DNA of 31,743 nt from Nemertoderma westbladi (GCA_032718475.1 JAUCBJ010007919.1:1-31743); one strand, 5' to 3'. Positions 1 through 16,233 are shown, counted from the first letter of the stretch. A program made the numbers and translations. Notes: generated from the sequence alone by a model not told the origin.

Positions 1-37
1 TATATATATATACATTTTATATATCATTTATTTTCAG

Positions 38-417
38 GGTTATCTCGATGCAGAAAGGCGGAAGTATTCGAGAAGTGTTCCGGCGGTTCTGCGAAGGTTT
101 ACAGAGAGTTGAAGCAGCTATGAAGGAAGCGGGGGCTGAGTTCATGTGGAACGAACACTTAGGTTACGTTCTCACATGCCCGAGTAATTTGGGAACCGGG
201 TTGAGGTACGCATGTCCTGTACTGCCAATAATTTGGCAAATTTTTATATGTTGAGGAACGAATAGTTGATATAGCAATTAAATTGTCCATTAATAATAAC
301 TGTATTATATAAAAAGTAATTTTGTAAAGCCGTATTTGAGATCAATCTATTGTTTTATTAACATGAAACAATATTACACCATGTCCTGGAATATATCTTG
401 TCGTTATTCTGGTACCC

Positions 418-449
<32 letters not shown>

Positions 450-3400
450 TCTACAAAAATGAGATCGCATGAAATTTGAAACAGAGATAGTTTCACTCAG
501 CTGCTCCTTCATGGATGAGCCAGAATTTTTATTTTCGCTTTCATTCTTTAGCTTCAAGCGTTTAAAAAAGGTGTCTCCGTTGAAATTGCACCAGTTACAC
601 CGCAGTTATTCTTCAACCTTATTGGTACTGTTAGAAAGCTGCCATGCAAGGATTCCAAATATGTGTTCTAGAACATTAAATTAAAATTGAATGGATGTGC
701 TTCACAAAAATGTTCTTTATTTTCTAAAAATTTATATTCAGTTATATTTCATTCGTTTTTTTTATACTTCAGTGCCTGTAATTACTAGGTTACGGGACAA
801 AAAAATTATTGTAATTTTCTTTCTATTTAAATTTGGCAGTATTGTTTTTGGTTACACTGCTTTTCTAACAAAAACACAAAACGATTTCATTACAAATTTA
901 AGGAAAGGCGTAGGATTCAGAGATGGGCTTTTCCAACCAAAACTAATGATATCTTTACAACTTGTGGGAAAAAAGCAGGTTTCAGTGGCGGACTTTTCTA
1001 ACCAAAACAATAAACGATATTGTTACAAATTGAGATAAAGAGCAGGTAACAGAGATGGATTTTCGAAAAAAAAATCAATAAATTGAGGTTACAAATTTAG
1101 GGAAAGGAGCAGTTTAAAGTGACCGGCTTTTCTAAAACAGTAAACTATGTCATTCCCAATTTATGTCAACTAGCGAATTTCGCGAAGATCGCGGCGTTTG
1201 CGAAGCCTTACCTAAAGTAGGTTCTAGTGTGGTACCGTATGCTGCTTACAAATCCTCCTAATTTTTTCATAGCTAGTATTTTTCTTTAAATAGTATATTT
1301 GTTTATGAAATTTACATAGATGAAATTTAAATTTCCTTAATGTATGAAACACACATTAGACACGCAAAATGAGCAGAATATTGATAATCTCCCCATCACC
1401 ATTTAAACCTCTCCGAAACTTTATAACGACAACAATTTACATAATTATTATAAATATTCGATAAACCCATTCAATACTGAAATGAGATTGCAATGGTAAT
1501 TTGTAATTGTTTATATTTGACAGAGCGGGTGTCCACATAAAGATTCCTCTCCTCAGTGCCCACCCAAAGTTCGAGGAAGTTTTAAAGAAGAAACGATTAC
1601 AGAAGCGAGGTACAGGGGGAGTTGATACCAAAGCTGAAGGCGGAATATTTGATATATCCAACGCGGATAGGTGAGAATATACTCGAACAAGTACTGGAAC
1701 ACTATTTATGAAAGTATAATTTATTGTTTATTAAGCACTATCGTTTATGTTACAGTATTCACAACCAACACATTTTTATGGTATTGACCACGGCATTAAA
1801 TTATTACCGTTCGAATTTAAGTACGCCGAAACATTTATTAATAGGGCACTATTGAGCGTTAAATCATAGTTGTGTTTATTTATGTTTACCTCCCGAGCTC
1901 GATCGGTGTATAAAAACACTCATAACGCTGAAAATTGTTACTTTTTACACGAAAATAGATAGTAAATATAAGGTAATTTTGAATTTTATCCCATGACTTT
2001 TACTAGAAAGGCATTTCCTAAAGGAAATGCAACCACGAAGCTAAGGAAAATTAAACAAACGGCCACAATTTGGTTCGTTGCTTAGCCTAGTTTAGTAGCA
2101 TTTGCCAATAAATAACTTCTATTCCCATGGAAACTAGAGTTCTCTGGAACTGTTGGTTTTACCTTTGAAAAAAGATTCAGTCCAGATTGTGGTTCAGATA
2201 ACACATATCGAGTTTCAGAAAATATTGTAGTTTATGTCCAAATTACAGATTTTCTATCAAAATGCATCTGTTTGCAGTGGTTGTCATGGAAACTGAAAAA
2301 TAGAACAATGTAATTCGGATGCAGAATAAGTCATATAGTGGGGGTAGGGGTTAATCCCAAGTCATAATACTATTAACTTGTGCTTCAAATTATCATTTTA
2401 TTAATTTTAACATCTGTTTAGTCTTGTTGCTATGGTAACTGGATTTTCTAATTAACTTCGAACGGCTTGTATATGGACCTTATAGATGAGTTGCAAAACC
2501 CCAAGTTTATATATATTACAGTTTTGCTACAAATAGAGTTATCAATATAGATTTGAATGATATAGAGTTTAATAAACTACAGTTACCATGGTAACTAAAT
2601 TTCTGGAATAATTTAAGTTTCACTAAAAGTTCCAACTAGAGGTCCAGATAACACATACCCAGTTTTGTAAAATTTTATCGTGAAGTCTATGTCCAAATGA
2701 ATAAGTTTTGAATAAAAACATCTGTTTTCAGCGGTTGTCATGGTAACTGAAAAATAGAACAATGTAATTCAGATGCAGAATAAGTTATATAGTGGGGGTA
2801 GGGGTTGGTCCCAAGTCATAACACCTTGCCTTTAGGCCTCAAATTTACATTTTATAAATTTTAACATCTGTTTATCCCGGTTGCTAAGGTAACTGGATTT
2901 TCTATTTAGCCTCAATCGGATCTGCTATGGACCTTATAGTTGAGTTGAGAAACCCCAAGTTTATATCTATTATAGTTTTCCTACAAATAGAGTTATAAAT
3001 ATTGACTTGAAATACATAGACTTTTTTTGAAGTCCGTTGCCATGGAAACCAGATTTTTCCTGGATATGAGACCCGGCCCAAAAGATGCGCCTCGTCGAGT
3101 AGTATATACATGCAAAATTTCAGGGTACTTTTAAAGGCTAGTTTTTTCACCTATCAAAAAAAAACAAATCTGCCTCCATACAAGTAAAATAGCCCACTAT
3201 GAATAGACCATCTCAGCTAAGGAAAATCTTTCTTAGCGAAAGTAGTTGATTTTCCTTAGCTTCGTGGACAAAGAGTCCTGTTTATAAAGTCTAACTTTAT
3301 ACAATCGAATTTGTCAGAAATAATAACGGGTCCAGGTAGGTTTTGTAGTTTTTCAACTTTATTGTCATAGTACTACAAATATATTTTAGGTTGGGATTCT

Positions 3401-3507
3401 CGGAGGTGCAACTCAGTCAGTTCCTCGTTGACGGAATTGATTTAATAATTAAACTGGAGAAACGCCTTCAAGAAGGTGGTGAGATCGATGACCTTATTCC
3501 AGAGTAG
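38..3507 (+). CDS. Creatine kinase, C-terminal three exons (gene starts upstream of the window)
   Basis: This is the 3' end of a creatine kinase gene, an enzyme that moves phosphate reversibly between ATP and creatine. Exons are 38-205, 1524-1670 and 3390-3507, all bounded by AG/GT and in phase (each junction splits an Arg codon). Exon 1 reads [17 protein letters not shown] and then [20 protein letters not shown], with the reactive-site Cys in [11 protein letters not shown] here marks creatine kinase; arginine kinases usually have CPT. Exon 2 carries [19 protein letters not shown] and [12 protein letters not shown], and exon 3 ends EIDDLIPE followed by TAG at 3505-3507. About 144 C-terminal residues are present, and the N-terminal domain lies left of position 1. 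No stops or frameshifts were seen. Isoform (cytosolic, mitochondrial or flagellar) cannot be decided. The internal ATG at 48 is not a start. Confidence 0.95.
362..665 (+). repeat. Dispersed repeat with a poly-C core, copy 1
   Basis: This stretch of the first creatine kinase intron matches, in reverse complement, the block at 16456-16756. Shared landmarks are CACCATGTCCTGGAATAT, a C run (415-438) followed by an A run, the GAAATTTGAAACAGAGATAG stretch, AAAAAAGGTGTCTCCGTTG and GGATTCCAAATATG. A third, more diverged relative lies at 11867-12065. No coding capacity was recognised and no clear terminal repeats or target duplication were found, so the element class is open. Confidence 0.7.
865..1160 (+). 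repeat. Diverged copies of the 68-bp satellite
   Basis: Four degraded units share the pattern of the array at 7399-8395: GGAAAGGAGCAG, a GGTTACAGAG-like segment, TTTTCTAACCAAAACAATAA and ACAAATTTAGGG. They lie in the first creatine kinase intron. Units differ widely from each other, so this looks like an old outlying array. The remaining intron (1161-1523) shows nothing recognisable. Confidence 0.65.
2010..3267. mobile_element. Element with 19-bp inverted ends and a 454-bp tandem duplication, in the last creatine kinase intron
   Basis: The sequence CCACGAAGCTAAGGAAAAT (2033-2051) recurs as its exact reverse complement at 3249-3267. Each end also has a small hairpin (2010-2029, and 3215-3228 with 3248-3261). 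Between them a block of about 454 bp is duplicated in tandem (about 2130-2590 and 2590-3045). Each block holds three sub-units of about 150 bp, each with a 14-bp motif like GTTGCCATGGTAAC. No transposase was found, so the block is either a non-autonomous element or an intron array bounded by inverted repeats. Target duplications were not identified. Confidence 0.6.
2280..3049. promoter_or_regulatory. Six regularly spaced RFX X-box-like palindromes
   Basis: Fourteen-base motifs of the form GTTRYCAWGGWAAC occur at 2280-2293, 2426-2439, 2582-2595, 2734-2747, 2880-2893 and 3036-3049. The copy at 2582 is the perfect palindrome GTTACCATGGTAAC. A partial seventh is at 2122-2134. Spacings are 146, 156, 152, 146 and 156, so matching copies lie exactly 454 bp apart. 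The motif fits the general RFX X-box pattern (GTNRCC, short gap, RGYAAC). RFX binding is an inference. The sites are embedded in repeat DNA and may simply be the best conserved part of it. Confidence 0.5.
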
Positions 3508-4442
3508 GTTGAAGAAGTTGCCTTATATAGGCGGAGTAAGGGAGGCGAGGAACATGGTCAACTTTATATCAAAGAGCATAATATTATTTATTATAAATAT
3601 ACTCTTTATTTTAATTTAATTACAAACTCATTGTGCTTTCTATAACATTTTTAGAGGATTTTCAATACAATATGATTATAGTACTGTAGTACAGTACTAG
3701 GTCTAATGTTACTTTTACAAAGAAATACTTTACACAAAGACACCTTTAGTTTTTTATCTTTAGCACGTCTGTATGTATGTGTGTATGTGTATACAGAATA
3801 TAAAACAGAATAAGAAAATCAATTAATAAATCGGAAGGTATACAACTTATTTTTACATTTATATTTTCTTAAAATGTAAAAAAGGATTGGATGATTAGAA
3901 CTAGATGCGAATTTTAGATGACTGGTAGAAACAGCGGTATGTTATCTCGCCACTTATCATCAACAATATAGTAAAACCATACCTGTTATAAGCCAACTGT
4001 TATAAGTGAAAAGAGACTTTATATTACTAAAATTAGTAAAAATATAGTCTTTCTGAGTTATAAAGACCTTCTTTCATCTTTCGCTACAATTTATCAAAGA
4101 AATTATTGATGCTCATTTGGTGAATGAAAATTATTCGGTTCACTGTTTTTTTGGATATTTTTTCGGAGGGAGTTCCACCTTGGTGTAGTGTAGTGTAGAA
4201 TGCTTTAACTGCAAGACAGATTTGGCTAGGGACCATATCTGCCTTGCTTCCGTAATTGGTTGCTAAAATAATACTGGAGTTTCCTCTGGGGAGTATAATT
4301 CTGGGGGGAGGGGGGGGGGGGGGGGGGGGGGCTGGAATTAAGTCGTTAGACTTTGTGTGTAAACGTAATCCCTGGTCTAACGGCCGAAGAATATTTACCG
4401 TTTATATACATTATATATATTTACCGCATATAACCATTTATG
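3508..4442 (+). other. 3' flank of creatine kinase with a candidate poly(A) signal
   Basis: The likely 3' UTR follows the TAG. An AATAAA at 3825-3830, about 320 nt past the stop, is the best polyadenylation-signal candidate; many AT-rich near matches lie around it. A G run (4310-4331) follows. No gene was seen here. Confidence 0.4.
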
Positions 4443-6539
4443 CGATAAAGTCACAAAGGTTCACAATAAAGTCACAAAGGTTCACAATAAAGTCACAAAG
4501 GTTAACAATAAAGTCACAAAGGTTCACAATAAAGTCACAAAGGTTCACAATAAAGTCACAAAGGTTCACAATAAAGTCACAAAGGCTCACAATAAAGTCC
4601 AAAGGTTCACAATAAAGTCACAAAGGTTCACAATAAAGTCACAAAGGTTCACAATAAAGTCACAAAGCTTCACAATAAAGTCACAAAGGTTCACAATAAA
4701 GTCACAGGTTCACAATAAAGTCCAAAGGTTCACAATAAAGTCACAAAGGTTCACAATAAAGTCACAAAGGTTCACAATAAAGTCACAACGGTTCACAATA
4801 AAGTCACAAAGGTTCACAATAAAGTCCAAAGGTTCACAATAAAGTCACAAAGGTTCCCAATAAAGTCACAAAGGTTAACAATAAAGTCACAAAGGTTCAC
4901 AATAAAGTCACAAAGGTTCACAATAAAGTCACAAAGGTTCACAGTAAAGTCACAAAGGTTCACAATAAAGTCACAAAGGCTCACAATAAAGTCACAAAGG
5001 TTCACAATAACGTCACAAAGGTTCACAATGAAGTCACAAAGGTTCACAATAAAGTCACAAAGGTTCACAATAAAGTCACAGGTTCACAATAAAGTCCAAA
5101 GGTTCACAATAAAGTCACAAAGGTTCACAATAAAGTCACAAAGGTTAACAATAAAGTCACAAAGGTTCACAATAAAGTCACAAAGGTTCACAATAAAGTC
5201 ACAAAGGTTCACAATAAAGTCACAAAGGCTCACAATAAAGTCACAAAGCTTCACAATAAAGTCACAAAGGTTCACAATAAAGTCACAGGTTCACAATAAA
5301 GTCCAAAGGTTCACAATAAAGTCACAACGGTTCACAATAAAGTCACAAAGGTTCACAATAAAGTCACAAAGGTTCACAATGAAGTCACAAAGGTTCACAA
5401 TAAAGTCACAAAGGTTCACAATGAAGTGACAAAGGTTCACAATAAAGTCACAACGGTTCACAATAAAGTCACAAAGGTTCACAATAAAGTCACAAAGGTT
5501 CACAATGAAGTCACAACGGTTCACAATAAAGTCACAAAGGTTCACAATAAAGTCACAAAGGTTCACAATAAAGTCACAACGGTTCACAATAAAGTCACAA
5601 AGGTTCACAATAAAGTCACAAAGGTTCACAATAAAGTCACAAAGGTTCACAATAAAGTCACAAAGGTTCACAATAAAGTCACAAAGGTTCACAATAAAGT
5701 CCAAAGGTTCACAATAAAGTCACAAAGGTTCCCAATAAAGTCAGAAAGGTTAACAATAAAGTCACAAAGGTTCACAATAAAGTCACAAAGGTTCACAATA
5801 AAGTCACAAAGGTTCACAGTAAAGTCACAAAGGTTCACAATAAAGTCACAAAGGCTCACAATAAAGTCACAAAGGTTCACAATAACGTCACAAAGGTTCA
5901 CAATGAAGTCACAAAGGTTCACAATAAAGTCACAAAGGTTCACAGTAAAGTCACAAAGGTTCACAATAAAGTCACAAAGGTTCACAATAAAGTCACAAAG
6001 GTTCACAATAAAGTCACAACGGTTCACAATAAAGTTACAAAGGTTCACAATAAAGTCACAAACGTTCACGATAAAGTCACAAAGGTTAACAATAAAGTCA
6101 AAAAGTTTCACAATAAAGTCACAAAGGTTCACAATAAAGTCACAAACGTTCACGATAAAGTCACAAAGGTTAACAATAAAGTCAAAAAGTTTCACAATAA
6201 AGTCACAAAGGTTCACAATAAAGTCACAAAGGTTCACAATAAAGTCACAAAGGTTCACAATAAAGTCACAAAGGTTCACAATAAAGTCACAAAGGCTCAC
6301 AATAAAGTCACAAAGGTTCACAATAACGTCACAAAGGTTCACAATAAAGTCACAAAGGTTCACAATAAAGTCACAAAGGTTCACAATAAAGTCACAACGG
6401 TTCACAATAAAGTCACAAAGGTTCACAATAAAGTCACAAAGGTTCACAATAAAGTCACAAAGGTTCACAATAAAGTCACAAAGGTTCACAATAAAGTCAC
6501 AAAGGTTCACAATAAAGTCACAAAGGTTCACAATAAAGT
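4443..6539 (+). repeat. 21-bp minisatellite, about 100 copies
   Basis: The unit is AAAGTCACAAAGGTTCACAA plus T, repeated for 2.1 kb. Most units are 21 bp, so the array reads as open seven-codon repeats on both strands: KSQRFTI and HNKVTKV on plus, NLCDFIV on minus. Occasional 19-20 bp units (CACAGGTT or TCCAAAGG variants) shift the frame and end individual open stretches, the longest of which is 371 codons. Each complete unit contains AATAAA. Longer segments are duplicated: the variant series at about 4850-5040 recurs at about 5725-5910, and a four-unit block with ACAAACGTTCACGAT recurs at about 6058 and 6142. The open frames are read as by-products of the repeat, not as genes. Confidence 0.95.
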
Positions 6540-6545
6540 AACTAA

Positions 6546-7398
6546 AGTTTCAAATGTAACAGAAATTGATTTGATATATCAGATTATTTATGTCTAGTAA
6601 TTTATTGGATAAATAAAGTATCGGAAAGAACTCAATGGCAAAAGTTCCAGTTGACCTCAATTCAAAGATTCAAAGATTTATCATACATTAATAGAATAAC
6701 ATCACTTACTTATCTTTACAACTCCCTTTCGACCACCTTTATGATAAGTTCGAAAAATATGTTGTGAGGATAGGATACTAACTGCAGTCGGTTGGCTATA
6801 ACATAATATACTTTCAGTATTATGTCTGACATGGATGGATCTGCAGACTACCGGTAGACATGTTTACTCTCTAGCTGTATCAATACCTGCTTGCTGCTGC
6901 TTGCTATCAGTTAGTCAGTATCATATCAGTGACACCTACCTTGTATATTTTGTAATATTACTGCTGTATGTGACGCAACCTGATTTATTATGGCAGTGAT
7001 TTTTTATGTCCTTTTATTTGACTTTTCCTGTCCCCCTTTTTTTGTGCATAATGACTTTTGTTGTCCCTTTAATGACTTTTATTGTCCTTTTAATGACTTT
7101 TTATACGTATGTATTTCTTCAAACTGTCAGACTGCTGATTTCTGGTCTGTCAGACAGTTGATTTCAACATGCCTATGCCAAAACATTCAAAATTTGTTGA
7201 TTTCTGGTCTGTCGGACAGTTGGTTTCTCTATACCTGTGCCAACACATTCCATGATTCCATGATTTATAGACTATGAGATATATTTCCATATGCGCCTGT
7301 GGTAAAAGACTCTAAATTTAATAGTTTGTGGTTGTTGTCGATAATCGATTACCACATGACGTAGCAAAACACTCATTTTATAGGCAAAAACAATTACC
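6546..7398. other. Non-coding stretch with a short diverged direct repeat
   Basis: No gene was recognised. Around 7130-7255 a segment of about 65 bp containing GATTTCTGGTCTGTCNGACAGTTG, followed by a run like CCTRTGCCAAMACATTC, occurs twice, with weaker echoes to about 7375. An open frame over this region (6990-7277) has no resemblance to a known protein. Confidence 0.5.
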
Positions 7399-8395
7399 AA
7401 TTATGATCGAAAGGAGCAGGTTAAGGCCGGATTTTCTAACCAAAACAATAAACAGTCACTCTACCAAATGAAGGAAAGGAGCAGGTTACAGAGGCGGGCC
7501 TTTCTAACCAAAACAATAAACGATCATTTAACTAATTGAGGGAAAGGAGCGGGTTACAGAGGCGGGATTTTTTAACCAAAACAATAAACAGTCACTTTAC
7601 CAAATCAGGGAAATGAGCAGGTTACAGAGACGGGATTTTCTAACCAAAACAATGAACGATAACATTACCAATTGAGAGAAAGGAGCAGGTTAAAGAGGCG
7701 GGATTTTCTAACCAAAACAATTTATGTCACTTTACCAAATCAGGGAAAGGAGCAGGTTACAGAGACGGGATTTTCTAACCAAAACAATAAACGATAATAT
7801 TACCAATTGAGAGAAAGGAGCAGGTTACAGAGGCTGGATTTCCTAACCAAAACAATAAACGATCACTTAACTAATTGAGGGAAAGGGGCAGGTTACAGAG
7901 GCGGGATTTTCTAACCAAAACAATAAACAGCCACTTTACAAAATCAGGGAAAGGAGCAGGTTACAGAGACGGGATTTTCTAACCAAAACAATAAACGATA
8001 ACATTACCAATTGAGAGAAAGGAGCAGGTTACAGAGGCGGGATTTTCTAACCAAAACAATAAACAGTCACTTTACCAAATCAGGGAAAGGAGCAGGTTAC
8101 AGAGACGGGATATTCTAATCAAAACAATAAACGATAATATTACCAATTGAGAGAAAGGAGCAGGTTACAGAGGCGGGATTTCCTAACCAAAACAATAAAC
8201 GATCACTTAACTAATTGAGGGAAAGGGGCAGGTTACAGAGGCGGGATTTTCTAACCAAAACAATAAACAGTCACTTTACAAAATGAAGGAAAGGAGCAGG
8301 TTACAGAGGCGGGCCTTTCTAACCAAAACAATAAACGGTCACTTTACCAAATCAGGGAAAGGAGCAGGTTACAGAGGCGGGATTTTCTAACCAAA
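7399..8395 (+). repeat. 68-bp satellite with a 340-bp higher-order repeat
   Basis: About 14.5 units share GGTTACAGAGGCGGGATTTT and CTAACCAAAACAATAAA. The GGTTACAG anchor falls at 7483, 7552, 7620, 7688, 7755 and then every 68 bp to 8367. The variable segment comes in three types: A (CAGTCACTTTACCAAATC), C (CGATAACATTACCAATTG) and B (CGATCACTTAACTAATTG). The order runs B A C A C, B A C A C, B A A, and type B recurs at 7483, 7823 and 8163, exactly 340 bp (five units) apart. Diverged units of the same family lie at 865-1160. Confidence 0.92.
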
Positions 8396-8555
8396 TCAAC
8401 CGGTCAGCGGGTAGGCCTACCAGTACCGTATTTAAATGGTAGGCTACACAGTAGGCCTACAGCAGTACCGGTGCCGGTTCCGGTACTAAAATACATATAA
8501 TACCTGCTTTATACCTATATATGTACATGCAATACTGCAAAATAGTGCTCTATAT

Positions 8556-8757
8556 ACTAATACCGGTACTGATAGCTTGAGAGAACAGCAGTAGAGAAAC
8601 CGGTAGCATGGAACCTAACGGTAAATTTCTGGAGGACATAAAAAGTCAAAAAAAACTAATACCGGTACTGATAGTCTGGGAGAACAGCAGCAGAGAAGAA
8701 ACCGTTAGCATGGAACCTAACGGTAGATTTCTGGAGGACATAAAAAGTCAAAAAAAA
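8556..8757 (+). repeat. 99-bp tandem duplication
   Basis: Two adjacent copies begin TACCGGTACTGATAG at 8561 and 8660. They share GGAACCTAACGGTA and CTGGAGGACATAAAAAGTC, each followed by an A run. The flanking 8400-8510 is rich in the short palindromes TAGGCCTA and ACCGGT. The stretch 8761-9202 up to the tubulin stop is AT-rich with no recognised feature beyond the presumed tubulin 3' UTR. Confidence 0.85.
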
Positions 8758-9202
8758 GGACAAAAAAAAGATTTAAACGGACAATAAAAATTATTGCGAT
8801 TTATTAGTATATTGGGTGAGTCGGTTTGAAACATCTTCACTATATCCTCGCATTGTTGTCTCACAACAATAAATATACATATCAGAGATTTAAAAAAAGA
8901 GGTGGTAAAAACAAATATTTAAATGAGGATTTCTACAATGTAATATATGACCAACAATTAAATATATTTTTTAATTAATTAAATAAATTGCACCAAATAT
9001 AAAACGGCAGATACAATATGTTTTATACCAAAAAAAAAACAGTTCAAATCTGTATCTACAGATGGTAACACGCAAGATACCGTAGTAGGTCTAATCACAC
9101 CGATTTATAACATATGACAACATACTCATCTCCTCTCGACTTCGAAAATCTAGTGCCACTTTTAATAATACTCATTTTCGAATTGATGATTCATAAGAAC
9201 GA

Positions 9203-14032
<4,830 letters not shown>

Positions 14033-15029
14033 ATTTTTGGTGAGTTTTCAATTGATTATGAATGATTTGAATATCAAATTGCGAATTAACTGCGAAATTC
14101 AATTACTAATTTATGTTTTTCCGTTATGATTAAAATTAATTTCACGAATAAGGTTGTCACGGAAATTAGTTTGGCTGAAATTAACCCCAATAATACAGGC
14201 CTGAAAATAATTGTCTTTTGTATTGTGTTGTGGTTGTGTTGTATTGTGTGTTGTATTTTGTTTGTATTAATATTAATTTATTAAGTTATTAATTATTAAC
14301 GAATAACATCATCATCATACTGTAAATAAGTGGCACAAACAGACAATAACAATAATATAATTAAACCTACTGCAGAACTGCAATATAAGTTCAAATATTT
14401 GTTGTCTTTTTGGGGTCTGGTTTGTTTATTTTATGGCACGAAGGAAGCACACCACCTCGCTAAAATTTTCATTATGGGGGTTTTCTGGGCCGGTGATTTC
14501 ATTTCTGATGTCAGTTTTAACTGACATCAGAAACCCCCCACTAACCTCCGATAACTGCGTCCCCCACACTCTCATATCTGCATTTGTACTCTCTCAATCC
14601 ATTCATTATTAATCTTAATGTGGGGCGAGCCACGAAGTGAGCGAAGCCTTAGCATAGGGGTTCCATTAACGAGTTGTCTGTCGTCGTCGTCCAATTTTTG
14701 ATCGCTAATAAGTCGGTTATTTTATGATAAAATTAAACCCAACTTGGTACCTATGTAGTCCGTCAAAAGGTTAGAAAGAATGTTAAGTTTGCATTACTAA
14801 TTCAATTCTGCTCTAGATGAAATAGAAAAACAAAAATTATAAATTTTGTAGAGGTACGGGGTGTCACTCAGAGAATTGTAATGTAATTTTTTACATTGTA
14901 ATATTTATTTCCCTTTGCTATTGAAACTGCTTACAACTATTTGTCCCATGAGCGGCTTGACCTGCCACATTTCCTTCAGAACGGCTCAATTTTTTCGCGT
15001 TAGACTGTTTTTAATCTATTTTCCCGGGA
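14033..15029. other. Upstream flank of alpha-tubulin
   Basis: The tubulin 5' UTR and promoter should lie here on the minus strand, but no convincing TATA box or initiator was seen. A GTATT/TTGTG simple repeat occupies about 14217-14272. Perfect 15-bp arms (14502-14516 and 14519-14533, TTTCTGATGTCAGTT) form a hairpin. The segment at 14620-14660 (GGGGCGAGCCACGAAG) resembles short stretches near 29541 and 30991. No gene was recognised. Confidence 0.4.
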
Positions 15030-15398
15030 CTAGAATGTATGGGTATTAGAGATACTATGGGTACTAGAGTTACTATGGGTACTAGAGTTACTATGGGTAC
15101 TAGAGTTACTATGGGTACTAGAGATACTATGGGTACTAGAGTTACTATGGGTACTAGAGTTACTATGGGTATTAGAGTTACTATGGGTACTAGAGTTACT
15201 ATGGGTACTAGAGTTACTATGGGTACTAGAGTTACTATGGGTACTAAAGTTACTATGGGTACTAGAGTTACTATGGGTACTAGAGTTACTATGGGTACTA
15301 GAGTTACTATGGGTACTAGAGTTACTATGGGTACTAGAGTTACTATGGGTACTACAGTTACTATGGGTACTGGAGTTACTATGGGTACTGGCGTTACA
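15030..15398 (+). repeat. 18-bp minisatellite, about 20 copies
   Basis: The unit is GTTACTATGGGTACTAGA. Being six codons long, it stays open on both strands (VTMGTR on plus, TLVPIV on minus), which explains the 129- and 153-codon frames. Variants such as GATACT and GGTATT occur in a few units. It is not considered protein-coding. Confidence 0.93.
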
Positions 15399-16106
15399 TA
15401 TGCTGATTTCAGGATTTTTAAATCATAATACAATAGATTTGTAGTATCGTTACTTAGCGACGTGTTTAGCAATGTATTTTTATTTCCTGCAATGTATGGT
15501 TAGTTTTATAATATTAATTCCAGGGGAAGGAATGGGCCCCGTCACCTCAAGGCGACTCGGGAAGCAAGCCTCTATCCATCTCTAGAATTGTGTATTGATG
15601 CTATAGTTACCATAAAAGGCACTACCATGTCGTTATTTAGATAATTCTATATACAAATTCAACTGTTAAGTTGTTGAATTTGGTATTAGGCGCAGGGAGG
15701 CAGGCACAGGCAGACGCCGTTAGTAAAGCTGTTAAGTAACAATCTAGATCTAGCAGAATTCATATGGAGGCAGTTACACAAGCAAGGAACGCTATAGTTA
15801 ATAAATAATGAATCAATGAATTGAAATATTATTTTTTAATATTATGGAGTATATGGATGTTGCATAAAACATTAATTAATCAACATCAAAAACTGGAAAA
15901 AACTTGCAAGTAAAACACGAAATTTGTGAATATTAGAACCTGCTAGTGCCGAATGTATGTCTAAGCATCTAAGAAGTGGGATTGAGCACGGGGCACCAAT
16001 TATTGTTTTAGCGTTTACTCGAGGTGGCCCAATCTGCCGCAACATTTCAGTACGTACATCAATTAATACACAATGTAGAGGTGATTGTTGTCCCAGGTGG
16101 ATATCG
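15399..16106. other. Non-coding stretch, no recognised feature
   Basis: The sequence is AT-rich. Open frames are short and unlike any protein I recognise. No tRNA, tandem array or terminal repeat was seen. Confidence 0.4.
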
Positions 16107-16116
16107 TAGTTTAAAA

Positions 16117-16228
16117 CAGAATAGAATAAGTATTGCGATTTTAAACAACATTATATTTCAATTAAACGTTCCGTTTGAATTAATTGAAATATAACGTTGT
16201 TTAGAATCGCAATACTTATTCTATTCTG
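16117..16228. mobile_element. Snap-back hairpin element with 49-bp arms
   Basis: Arms 16117-16165 and 16180-16228 are reverse complements at 47 of 49 positions; both differences are transitions. The loop is 14 bp and itself partly paired. The form fits a small hairpin-type MITE; no target duplication was identified. Confidence 0.8.
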
Positions 16229-16233
16229 ATTTA

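Noticed and set aside
4443-6539. AAAGTCA and GGTTCA in the 21-bp unit as nuclear-receptor half-sites
   Set aside because: Only loose agreement with RGKTCA; any 21-bp repeat will hold some such match.
5426-6541. Long open frame of 371 codons in the 21-bp array
   Set aside because: The peptide is a simple readout of the repeat, equally open on the other strand, with no composition or signal suggesting a gene.
4443-8395. Possible CRISPR-like array
   Set aside because: Units are directly tandem with no unique spacers, and the genome is eukaryotic.
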